Of a stretch of DNA of 25,717 nt, positions 15,540 to 21,739 are shown one piece after another (position 1 is the first letter of the stretch; the number at the start of each line of letters is the position of its first letter). Location: NCBI GenBank assembly GCA_910585645.1, contig CAJUFP010000073.1, forward strand, positions 1 to 25,717, read 5' to 3'. Below the pieces are notes generated by a model. The model was given only the letters and a program-made list of their open reading frames with translations. It searched no databases and was not told where the DNA came from. The translations under genes and the position numbers were made by a program. This stretch comes from an uncultured Hungatella sp. Lineage in GTDB: Bacteria; Bacillota; Clostridia; Lachnospirales; Lachnospiraceae.

Positions 15540-16670
15540 CTAGTCCAGGTACTCCAGCTGAACTTTTTCGGCCCAGTCGTTGACATACTGGGAGACCAGC
15601 GCCCAGTCTACGTCCTGGATTTTTACTTTGGCCATCAGGTCTTTGATGGCCTGGTTGTCTATCATGTCCAGGGCCTTGGTGTTGGCTGGGATCGCGCCTA
15701 CGCTGTCGCTCCAGCCTTTCTGGATGTCAGCGCTTCCGAACCAGTTGATAAAGTCTTCAGCCAGGGCTGTGTTGTCGCAGCCGTTGATGATGCCTACCTG
15801 CTCTACCACGAAGGGCTCGCCGATCTCGGGAAGCATCAGGCCAAATTCAAAGTCTCTTTCCTGCTGGTAGCGGATCACGCCCGCGCCCCACAGCTGGCTC
15901 ATGGGGACAGTGCCGTCGATGACATTGCCGATGTAGTCGTCGCCGTCCTGCTGGTAGTAGCCGTTTTTATACAGGTTTTCTACGACCTGCCAGCCTTCTT
16001 CGGATATGCCGTACTCGCCTGCCGGGTCCGGGTATCTGGACAGGATGCTTGCCAGGATCATCTTGGCTGTGCCTCCGGTCAGCTGGAAGAGGTTGTACTG
16101 TCCTTCATATTTGGGGTCGCACAGGTCGGGCCAGTCTTTAGGGGGCTCGGTGATGAGGGCGGGGTTGTACACCAGCAGCAGGGGCTGGACTACTGTGGGG
16201 TAGTAGTATCCTTCGTCTTTGTCACCCAGGGACATGTCTACTTCGCCTGCCCACTGGGGTTCGTATTTTACCAGCAGGTCTTCGGATTTGAGCCGTTCAA
16301 ATTCTACGGCGTTCATGCCGAAGACTACGTCGCACACAGGGTTGTTCTTCTCCGCCACCAGGCGGTCGGACAGGGCGGCTCCTTCGATGGATACGATCTG
16401 CACGTTGAATCCGGCTTCTTTGGCCACTTTCAGCAGCCACTCGTCCTGGCCGTTGGAGGTGGAGTTGGAGTAGACGATAAGCTCCTGGCTTCTGTCTACA
16501 TCACCGGACGGCTGGGCTGTCTGGCCGCCGGCTGTGGTTTCCCCTGCCGGGGCTGCGGTTTCTGCTTTGGTGTCGGCGGGGGTGGTTTCTGTGGCTGTGC
16601 CGCCGCAGCCGATCATGGATGTGGTCATCATGGCAGCCAGGCCAAGCGCTGTGAGTCTTTTCAGTTTCAT
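15540..16670 (-). CDS. Lipoprotein substrate-binding protein of FbpA/AfuA-type importer
   Basis: The 376-residue extracellular binding protein is membrane-anchored through a lipobox ending SMIGC (Cys22), followed by a Thr/Ala/Pro-rich linker to about residue 60. The mature fold is type-2 periplasmic-binding-like: it begins with ELIVYSNSTSNG and has AALSDRLVAEKNNPVCDVVFGMNAVEF, YYYPTVVQPLLLVYNP and DGTVPMSQLWGAGVIR. The family includes iron(III), putrescine, 2-aminoethylphosphonate and hexose-phosphate binders. I see no adjacent tyrosine pair in the usual iron-ligand region, which fits a non-iron substrate, though this is weak. The start at 16670 has AAGGAGG 7-8 nt upstream. It is the first gene of the operon and sits behind a long leader (~200 nt). 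Confidence 0.9.
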   Translation of the reverse strand: MKLKRLTALGLAAMMTTSMIGCGGTATETTPADTKAETAAPAGETTAGGQTAQPSGDVDRSQELIVYSNSTSNGQDEWLLKVAKEAGFNVQIVSIEGAALSDRLVAEKNNPVCDVVFGMNAVEFERLKSEDLLVKYEPQWAGEVDMSLGDKDEGYYYPTVVQPLLLVYNPALITEPPKDWPDLCDPKYEGQYNLFQLTGGTAKMILASILSRYPDPAGEYGISEEGWQVVENLYKNGYYQQDGDDYIGNVIDGTVPMSQLWGAGVIRYQQERDFEFGLMLPEIGEPFVVEQVGIINGCDNTALAEDFINWFGSADIQKGWSDSVGAIPANTKALDMIDNQAIKDLMAKVKIQDVDWALVSQYVNDWAEKVQLEYLD

Positions 16671-16765
16671 AATGGTTCCTCCTTGGAATTTTTTGCCGTG
16701 GGGCGTTGTTGGGTTGTGTAGCAGTTGTATATAACACACCTGGGGGTGTATTAATTGTGGGTGAG

Positions 16766-16792
16766 TATTTAATCTAAAGATTAGATTAAATA
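16766..16792. promoter_or_regulatory. Operator-like inverted repeat O1 (probable ROK site)
   Basis: TATTTAATCTAA and its exact complement flank AGA: a 27-bp site with 12-bp perfect arms. ROK repressors of the XylR type bind comparable AT-rich palindromes. O1 lies in the leader between the proposed promoter and the binding-protein start. Confidence 0.65.
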
Positions 16793-16801
16793 TGGTTTTA
16801 A

Positions 16802-16846
16802 AAACATAACACGGGTAGATAGGTTTTTGGGTGGTGTGTTATGTTT
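16802..16846 (-). promoter_or_regulatory. Leader stem-loop with 11-bp perfect arms
   Basis: AAACATAACAC (16802-16812 on the plus strand) is perfectly complementary to 16836-16846. On the transcribed minus strand the second arm runs directly into a T-rich stretch. It lies between O2 and O1, so it could act as an AT-rich attenuator or merely be a structured leader. Confidence 0.45.
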
Positions 16847-16854
16847 GGTTGGGT

Positions 16855-16881
16855 TATTTAATCTATTAATTGGATTATATC
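16855..16881. promoter_or_regulatory. Operator-like inverted repeat O2 overlapping the -10
   Basis: This site is identical to O1 at 21 of 27 positions, including the left half TATTTAATCTA and the right core GGATTA/TAGATTA. It lies 89 bp from O1 and covers the -10 element, the expected place for a repressor site. Confidence 0.6.
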
Positions 16882-16902
16882 ATGGGTTTGGATGGATTGC
16901 AA
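16874..16902 (-). promoter_or_regulatory. Promoter of the six-gene sugar-phosphate operon
   Basis: On the minus strand, TTGCAA (16902-16897), 17 bp, TATAAT (16879-16874). Transcription would start near 16867, giving a leader of about 200 nt before the binding-protein ATG. Confidence 0.75.
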
Positions 16903-16990
16903 GGGGTTTTTAAAATTTATTGTGCAGATTTTATAGTTGGGTGGGGGTGGAGGGGGATTTGTTGGGCAAAATTGTGGGGCGATGGGATTG

Positions 16991-17370
16991 TTATAGTTCT
17001 AATTCTTTATGAAAGTTTATGAGACTGGATTCACGATATAAAGGTTCTTTTTCAATTCTGCCTTTTCTGGCAGCTTTTTTATATCCCCTTAAATAGACTG
17101 CAAATTCTTTTTGGATTAAATCATAGTTTTTTTTGATACATGTATACTGGGAAGCCGGTATTTTTCGTTCTGTTTGGATTTCAATATAGGCTGGATTGTT
17201 TACAATAAGCGTATAGCGGTAATCTAATCCGGCATTTTTCCTTTTTTCTGAGGGGATAGAGTGGCCGATTCTGCCAAATTTTCGTACTTCTGCACCCAGA
17301 TTATTTCGCAGGGGAATATAGAAGGTATTGTTATCCAGATTAATCTTAACGCATAGATGCGTTCTCCTTA
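16991..17370 (-). pseudogene. Type III toxin-like coding remnant (CptN/TenpN-like)
   Basis: An open frame of about 119 codons (17350-16991) encodes VKINLDNNTFYIPLRNN, then GLDYRYTLIVNNPAYIEI, and ends REPLYRESSLINFHKEL. The FxIPLR and GLDY blocks and the basic helical C-terminus resemble endoribonuclease toxins of the CptN/TenpN type, usually 150-170 residues. No start codon is in frame. AAGGAG (17369-17364) is correctly placed before an ATG at 17354, but that frame stops after two codons. One base fewer after the ATG would join it to the toxin frame. Either the N-terminus was deleted or a frameshift occurred. The gene is too short and ATG-less for ordinary gene calling. The family assignment is from memory and is moderate. 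Confidence 0.55.
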
Positions 17371-17375
17371 ATGGT

Positions 17376-17399
17376 AAAATGGGAACTTTTCAGTTCCCA
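17376..17399 (-). terminator. Terminator hairpin between antitoxin RNA and toxin remnant
   Basis: TGGGAACT, GAAA tetraloop, AGTTCCCA, then TTTT on the minus strand. Position and strength fit the leaky terminator that separates antitoxin RNA repeats from toxin mRNA in type III systems. Confidence 0.7.
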
Positions 17400-17541
17400 A
17401 TAATTTCTTCAGCTTTTTTAGACAGGTGCATCTGACGAACCCCTCACAATTTCTTCAGTTTTTATTTATTATAGCAGAACATATTTTCTGCTATAGGCCG
17501 GGCACTTCTGACAAACGCCGCAAGAAAGAAACTTTTGTTTC
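17376..17541 (-). ncRNA. Putative type III antitoxin RNA with two degenerate repeats
   Basis: The transcript predicted from the promoter at 17549-17577 contains two related units. CTGAAGAAATT recurs with a 46-nt period (17402-17412 and 17448-17458 on the plus strand), and the GTTTGTCAGA / GTTCGTCAGA blocks match as well. The promoter-proximal unit is interrupted by a hairpin with 10-bp perfect arms (17470-17479 / 17486-17495). Repeats of about 35-48 nt upstream of a terminator and toxin gene define type III antitoxins. The insertion may mean this antitoxin is also decayed. Confidence 0.5.
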
Positions 17542-17548
17542 TACGTTA

Positions 17549-17577
17549 ATGATATTATAGAAAAATTTAAATGTCAA
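17549..17577 (-). promoter_or_regulatory. Promoter of the putative antitoxin RNA
   Basis: On the minus strand, TTGACA (17577-17572), 17 bp, TATCAT (17554-17549). It has a consensus -35 and ideal spacing, with no coding gene directly behind it, as expected for a highly expressed small RNA. Confidence 0.7.
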
Positions 17578-17603
17578 TGAGAAATTTATATTTTCCGTTC
17601 ACG

Positions 17604-17632
17604 TTGACATGGCTGTCTGTTATGATTACAAT
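17604..17632 (+). promoter_or_regulatory. Promoter reading toward the 71-aa ORF and xpt
   Basis: TTGACA (17604-17609), 17 bp, TACAAT (17627-17632). It diverges from the antitoxin promoter, with only 26 bp between the two -35 boxes. Confidence 0.7.
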
Positions 17633-17705
17633 AAAATCATAGTTTGGGCAGAGGGAGGGGAGTGGGGGAACTGGTAAATACTTTTCCGGGTGCAGTGGTT
17701 TTGAT

Positions 17706-17921
17706 ATGGAGAGTCGGTTGAAGTCAGCGTTGGACCAGATTTTCGTTCAGACGTTTGATGAGACGACAAATGAGGTTTTTATTCCTAATCAGGAGGTTGC
17801 GCAAGAGTTTCTAAATGTGGAGGATGAGCCGGGATGGGATGGGGTGATCCAGGCGCTGCGACGGTCGGAGGAGCTTTTGAGAAGTACATCGGTGTTTGAT
17901 TGCGAGATGTGTGAAGGATGA
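17706..17921 (+). CDS. Small uncharacterised acidic protein (71 aa)
   Basis: A 71-residue acidic protein that I do not recognise. It has predicted helical ends, a central EVFIPNQEVAQEFLNVEDEPGWDGV segment in two parts, and a C-terminal CEMC. The ribosome site is poor (no clear AGGAGG within 12 nt of the ATG), which weakens the call, but a consensus promoter lies 74 bp upstream and the ORF ends 63 bp before xpt in the same direction. It could be the first gene of an xpt transcript. No purine riboswitch is visible between the two. Confidence 0.45.
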   Translation: MESRLKSALDQIFVQTFDETTNEVFIPNQEVAQEFLNVEDEPGWDGVIQALRRSEELLRSTSVFDCEMCEG

Positions 17922-17984
17922 TATTGGTTTAATGCATATAGACCATCAGAAACAAAAGAACACATAGAAAAGGAGATTTACAAT

Positions 17985-18557
17985 ATGAAGCTTCTGGAAG
18001 AACGCATCAGGCGGGACGGCGTGGTAAGGGGCAATGGGGTGCTGAAGGTGGACCGTTTTTTAAACCATCAGATGGATGTGGAATTGTTCATGGAGATGGG
18101 GAAGGAGTTTAAGCGGCTGTTTGAGGGGGAGGAGATCACGAAAATATTGACCATCGAAGCGTCAGGGATCGGAATCGCCTGCGTTGCGGCCCAGTGTTTT
18201 CATGTTCCGGTTGTGTTTGCCAAGAAGAATAAGACAAAGAATATTGCTGGGGATGTGTATACCACTGAGGTGGAGTCTTTTACTCATGGGAAGACCTATG
18301 ATATTATGGTTTCCAAGGAGTTTCTGAATCCGGAGGATAGGGTGCTTTTGATCGATGATTTTCTGGCCAACGGGGCGGCGCTTATGGGGCTTATCTCTCT
18401 GGTGAGAGAGGCGGGGGCGACGGTGGTGGGCGCGGGAATCTGCATTGAAAAGGCGTTTCAGCCAGGCGGGGACAGGATACGTAAGATGGGGGTCAGGGTG
18501 GAGGCTTTGGCCCGGGTTGGGAGTATGAGTGAGGAGGACGGGGTTACGTTTCTGTAG
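17985..18557 (+). CDS. xpt: Xanthine phosphoribosyltransferase
   Basis: The 190-residue cytoplasmic purine salvage enzyme makes XMP from xanthine and PRPP. The length and opening MKLLEERIRRDG are typical of Xpt. The PRPP-binding signature VLLIDDFLANG is at 120-130, with TIEASGIGIACVAA (56-69) and the substrate-loop region FAKKNKTKNI (78-87) upstream. AAGGAG lies 8 nt before the ATG. In many Firmicutes xpt follows a guanine riboswitch and is paired with a xanthine permease gene. Neither is present here, so control must come from the upstream promoter or be constitutive. Confidence 0.93.
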   Translation: MKLLEERIRRDGVVRGNGVLKVDRFLNHQMDVELFMEMGKEFKRLFEGEEITKILTIEASGIGIACVAAQCFHVPVVFAKKNKTKNIAGDVYTTEVESFTHGKTYDIMVSKEFLNPEDRVLLIDDFLANGAALMGLISLVREAGATVVGAGICIEKAFQPGGDRIRKMGVRVEALARVGSMSEEDGVTFL

Positions 18558-18628
18558 GGAACCTGCATGGGTCTGCCGGGGCGGTCCGGGTTATGGCTGG
18601 CCGGGCGCCAGTGAATGGAAACGTGTGT

Positions 18629-18661
18629 GGTAACCGTTCAAGGGTTATGTGAACGGTTACC
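18629..18661 (+). other. 12-bp perfect hairpin after xpt
   Basis: GGTAACCGTTCA (18629-18640) and its exact complement (18650-18661) enclose a 9-nt loop. There is no T-run after it on either strand. It probably ends or stabilises the xpt message. A 10-bp direct repeat GGATTTTCAC (18681 and 18695) follows before the next promoter. Confidence 0.6.
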
Positions 18662-18713
18662 GGGTGGAACGTCCGGCGGCGGATTTTCACAGGTGGATTT
18701 TCACTGGAGAAGA

Positions 18714-18741
18714 TTGACAACTCTTCAATATATGGTATACT
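18714..18741 (+). promoter_or_regulatory. Promoter of the cobalamin-riboswitch operon
   Basis: TTGACA (18714-18719), 16 bp, TATACT (18736-18741), ending 22 bp before the riboswitch 5' end. Confidence 0.75.
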
Positions 18742-18763
18742 TTTGATAAATTGAATATGTGAC

Positions 18764-18935
18764 ATTCAGGTGTCAGAATCCGTGCCGCAGGCGTGGGTTC
18801 TGGTGAAAAGGGAAACAGGTGAGAATCCTGTGCGAACTCGTCACCGTAATACAGGAGCTGAAAGCCGATATATCACTGGGAAACCGGGAAGATGGCTGAC
18901 GCGATGATGGTTAAGTCGGGAGACCTGCCTGGATG
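18764..18935 (+). promoter_or_regulatory. Cobalamin (adenosylcobalamin-type) riboswitch
   Basis: Conserved aptamer blocks occur in order: GGTGAAAAGGGAA, CAGGTGAGAATCCTGTGCG, CACCGTAAT, GAAAGCC, CACTGGGAAACCGGGAAG, GATGATG, and the B12 box AGTCGGGAGACCTGCC (18914-18929). A 3' extension with possible kissing-loop hairpin reaches about 18980. With the terminator at 19048-19098 it should shut off the downstream operon when cobalamin is plentiful. Confidence 0.95.
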
Positions 18936-19047
18936 CAGTACGGAAACGTTTGTTTCAGACCACGAGTAATTGGTTGTACGGTATGCATGGCTTGCTAAAC
19001 AGTGGATTTTTTGTCTCTGTTTTCCAGGTTTCTTTGCGCATAAACAC

Positions 19048-19098
19048 AATCCTTTATCGGCTGTGAATGGGAAACGCAGTCCGGTGAAGGATTTTTTT
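19048..19098 (+). terminator. Riboswitch-controlled intrinsic terminator
   Basis: AATCCTT..ATCGG.CTG pairs with CAG.TCCGG..AAGGATT, followed by seven Ts (19092-19098). Its place between the B12 aptamer and the first gene makes it the expression platform. The 147 bp from here to cbiK holds no other feature I can support. Confidence 0.85.
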
Positions 19099-19245
19099 GT
19101 GTGGATGAATGCTGGTGATTAGCCGGATTATTAAGGTTACCCTCATGTCTGAAAACGGATCTTGTACTTACATGTTTGATGAAAAAGTGACAGACTTAGA
19201 GGATATCTGAGCTGTCGCGGGAAAATCAGAGGAGGAAAGAAAGAT

Positions 19246-20310
19246 ATGAGGAAACAGTTGACGGCAGTGTTTATGGCAGGAGTTTTGGGCGCGGCGTGTG
19301 TGGCTATGGCAGGGTGCGGCCAGGAGGCGTCGCCGGCAAAGGCGGGCACGGAGGCGGTCGGCGTTACGGAGACCGGGGATACTACAAAGGCAGGAGATGT
19401 GATGGAAGGCGGGGATACCACAAAGGCAGGAGATGTGAAGGAAGGCGGGGATACCACGGAGGCGGCAGATATCCTGGAGAGCGCAAAAAACGGCGACGGC
19501 GGCGATGCCGCAAAGGGCAGTACGGCGATTTTGGTGGTCAGCTTCGGCACCAGCTATAATGAGAACCGGAAGGTTACCATTGAGGCCATTGAGGAGGCTG
19601 TTGGCAGGGAGTTTGGGGATTATGAGGTGCGGAGGGCATTTACCAGCCAGATCATTATTGACAAGCTGAAAGAGAGGGATGGGCTGGAGATTGACAATGT
19701 GGAGGAAGCTCTGGACCGGGCAGTGGAGGATGGCGTCGCCAATCTGGTGGTGCAGCCTACCCACCTGATGGACGGGTATGAGTATACGGATCTGGCCAAT
19801 GAGCTGAAGGATTATGAGGGGAAATTCTCTAAGGTTGTGCTGGGGGAGCCGCTGCTTTCCGGTGATGAGGATTTCGACAAGGTTGTGAAGGCTATTGTGG
19901 AGAAAACGGCGGAGTATGACGACGGGAAGACGGCAATCTGCTTTATGGGCCATGGGACGGAGGCGGACTCCAACAGGGTTTATCCCCGGATGCAGGAGAC
20001 CCTGAGAGCGGCCGGACATGAGAATTATTTTATCGGGACCGTGGAGGCGGAGCCAGCACTGGAGGATGTGATGGCGGCACTGAAGGAAAAGGGTTCCTAT
20101 AAGAGGGTGGTTTTGGAGCCGTTGATGGTGGTTGCGGGGGATCATGCAAACAATGATATGGCAGGGGATGAGGAGGACTCCTGGAAAAGCATTTTGGAGA
20201 AAGAGGGGTATGAGGTGGAGTGCGTTCTGGAAGGACTTGGTCAGATCCCTGCTGTCCGTGACATTTATGTGGAGCATGTGCAGGCGGCAATGGAGCAGCT
20301 GGGAGAGTAA
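19246..20310 (+). CDS. cbiK: Surface lipoprotein CbiK-type sirohydrochlorin cobaltochelatase
   Basis: The 354-residue protein has a lipoprotein signal (hydrophobic 5-22, lipobox AMAGC, Cys24), a repetitive acidic linker (about 25-90) and a full anaerobic cobaltochelatase domain (92-352). CbiK inserts Co2+ into sirohydrochlorin. The catalytic histidines are His236 in MGHGTE and His300 in VVAGDHANNDMAGD, and the metal-site Glu267 is in GTVEAEP. The opening AILVVSFGTSYNENR is typical. A second His that commonly follows HGTE is Ala240 here. AGGAGG lies 9 nt before the start. It is the first gene after the riboswitch and ends 5 bp before the next gene. Exported CbiK proteins are known in Gram-negatives (Desulfovibrio). 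A lipid-anchored one on a Gram-positive surface is unusual. A role in metal or heme capture is possible. Confidence 0.9.
   Translation: MRKQLTAVFMAGVLGAACVAMAGCGQEASPAKAGTEAVGVTETGDTTKAGDVMEGGDTTKAGDVKEGGDTTEAADILESAKNGDGGDAAKGSTAILVVSFGTSYNENRKVTIEAIEEAVGREFGDYEVRRAFTSQIIIDKLKERDGLEIDNVEEALDRAVEDGVANLVVQPTHLMDGYEYTDLANELKDYEGKFSKVVLGEPLLSGDEDFDKVVKAIVEKTAEYDDGKTAICFMGHGTEADSNRVYPRMQETLRAAGHENYFIGTVEAEPALEDVMAALKEKGSYKRVVLEPLMVVAGDHANNDMAGDEEDSWKSILEKEGYEVECVLEGLGQIPAVRDIYVEHVQAAMEQLGE
19375..19470 (+). repeat. 36-bp tandem repeat in the cbiK linker (2.7 copies)
   Basis: Units begin at 19375, 19411 and 19447 with GGGGATAC.AC. The first two differ by only a few bases, the third is shortened. 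They encode GDTTKAGDV.EG, a flexible acidic spacer between lipid anchor and enzyme. Length variation between strains is expected. Confidence 0.9.
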
Positions 20311-20315
20311 AACGT

Positions 20316-21668
20316 ATGGCGGTAAGGACAGGAAAAGAGATCAGGAATTTTTTTGTATTGCTGGTTTTGACGGCCAGTGTGCTGGGAAACACAGGGGTTT
20401 GTTATGGAAAGGAGCCGGAGCCGGCTCCTGTTTATGGAAAAGATATAAAGGACGGGAGTTATGAGGTGGAGGTGGAGTCCAGCTCTTCTATGTTCCGTAT
20501 TGTAAAGGCGCGGCTGAATGTTGAGAAGGGTGACATGACGGCGGATATTACCCTAAGCGGGAAAGGTTATCTGAAATTGTTTATGGGTACAGGGAAGGAG
20601 GCAGAGGCGGCCGGGGAGGACAGGTATATCCCTTATGTTGAGGATGAGGAAGGGGCGTATACGTACTGTATTCCGGTTGAAGCCTTGAATGTGGAGTTTT
20701 CCTGCGCTGCTTACAGTAAGAGAAAGGAAACGTGGTATGACAGGGAGCTGGTGATCCGGTCTTCGGTTCTGCCGGAGTATGCTTTTTGGGCGGAGATCGG
20801 TGGGGCAGAGGAAGGGGTGGAAGAGCAGGAGGAGAAAGAACAGAGCGTAAAAGAGTTGGGGACCAAGGAGCTGGACAGGAAAGAGTCGGAGGTGAAAGGG
20901 GCAGAGGCGAAAGAGCAGGACAGGAAGGAGCAGAGCGCAAAAGAGCCGGAGGTGAAAGGGGCAGGGGCGAAAGAGCAGGACAGGAAGGAGCAGAGCGCAA
21001 AGGAGTCAGAGACGAAAGAGCAGGACAGGAAGGAGCAGAGCGCAAAAGAGCCGGAGGTGAAAGAGCAGGACAGGAAAGGGCAGGGCGCGAAAGAGTCGGA
21101 GACGAAAGGGCGGGAGACGACAGAACAGAGCGGGAAAGAGTCAGGGAACGGAGAGCAGGACAGGAAAGAACCAGGGAACGGAGAGCAGGACGGGAAAGAA
21201 CCAGGGGAAACGGGCGCCCTGACACCTGAGGTTTTGGACAGAGAGGATGGGGAGTATAAGATAGAAGTTTCTATGGAGGGCGGGACAGGGAGAGCGTCTA
21301 TCGTTTCTCCGGCAGTTGTTCGTGTGTCGGAGGGAAACGGGGTTGCGGTTATTGAGTGGAGCAGCCCGGATTTTGATTATATGGTCATAAGTGGAGAGCG
21401 GTATCTGCCTGTTCAATCTCAGGGAAATTCTGTGTTTGAGATTCCGGTTTTGGCCCTTGATAAGGAGATTGAGGTGATCGCGGATACGGTTGCCATGAGC
21501 AGTCCCCACGAAATCCCGTACACTATCGTATTTCATGGGGATACCATGAGAAAGAACGTAGGGGGAAGAGGGAGGCTGGCTGTGATATTGGTTCTGGCAG
21601 TGGCGGCCGGTGGGGCAGGCTGTGTTTTCAGATATAGGCACAGAAAGAAACATGACGGGGATACGTAA
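20316..21668 (+). CDS. Membrane-anchored two-domain surface protein (possibly NEAT-like) with repetitive linker
   Basis: The 450-residue protein has a signal peptide (10-30), a beta-rich domain (46-155, opening DGSYEVEVES), a highly charged Glu/Lys/Gln repeat linker (about 160-300), a second beta-rich domain (310-408, DGEYKIEVSMEGGTGRAS, then FDYMVISGERYLPV and ADTVAMSSPHEIPYT), a membrane helix (420-437) and a basic tail RYRHRKK. The two domains start alike, suggesting duplication. The second resembles clostridial iron/heme-transport-associated surface domains of the NEAT or similar beta-sandwich type. That is a tentative call from memory. Its position between a surface chelatase and a tetrapyrrole-type importer suggests ligand capture at the cell surface. 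Translation follows cbiK by 5 bp with a weak site (GGGAGAG). Confidence 0.65.
   Translation: MAVRTGKEIRNFFVLLVLTASVLGNTGVCYGKEPEPAPVYGKDIKDGSYEVEVESSSSMFRIVKARLNVEKGDMTADITLSGKGYLKLFMGTGKEAEAAGEDRYIPYVEDEEGAYTYCIPVEALNVEFSCAAYSKRKETWYDRELVIRSSVLPEYAFWAEIGGAEEGVEEQEEKEQSVKELGTKELDRKESEVKGAEAKEQDRKEQSAKEPEVKGAGAKEQDRKEQSAKESETKEQDRKEQSAKEPEVKEQDRKGQGAKESETKGRETTEQSGKESGNGEQDRKEPGNGEQDGKEPGETGALTPEVLDREDGEYKIEVSMEGGTGRASIVSPAVVRVSEGNGVAVIEWSSPDFDYMVISGERYLPVQSQGNSVFEIPVLALDKEIEVIADTVAMSSPHEIPYTIVFHGDTMRKNVGGRGRLAVILVLAVAAGGAGCVFRYRHRKKHDGDT
20881..21090 (+). repeat. Tandem 60-bp and 45-bp repeats encoding the charged linker
   Basis: 20881-20940 and 20941-21000 are 60-bp units identical at 58 positions. 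They are followed by 45-bp versions (21001-21045, 21046-21090) and more degenerate copies to about 21200. The common core is AAAGAGCAGGACAGGAA (KEQDRK). Near identity of neighbouring units implies recent expansion. Confidence 0.9.
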
Positions 21669-21739
21669 AAGCAGCAGGGTGTCAGAGAATGTAATGGCGG
21701 TATTCAGATGAAAAAAGTGAGGCGGGAGGCGTGGCGGCG

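Noticed and set aside
17922..17984. Purine riboswitch before xpt
   Set aside because: The gap is 63 bp and lacks the conserved purine aptamer core.
19375..19470. CRISPR-like array
   Set aside because: The units are contiguous, in frame, code for a linker and have no spacers. The same applies to 20881-21200.
20581..21225. Long minus-strand frame encoding a Ser/Pro/Leu-rich repeat protein
   Set aside because: It is the antisense image of the charged-linker repeats in the plus-strand surface-protein gene and has no ribosome site or promoter.
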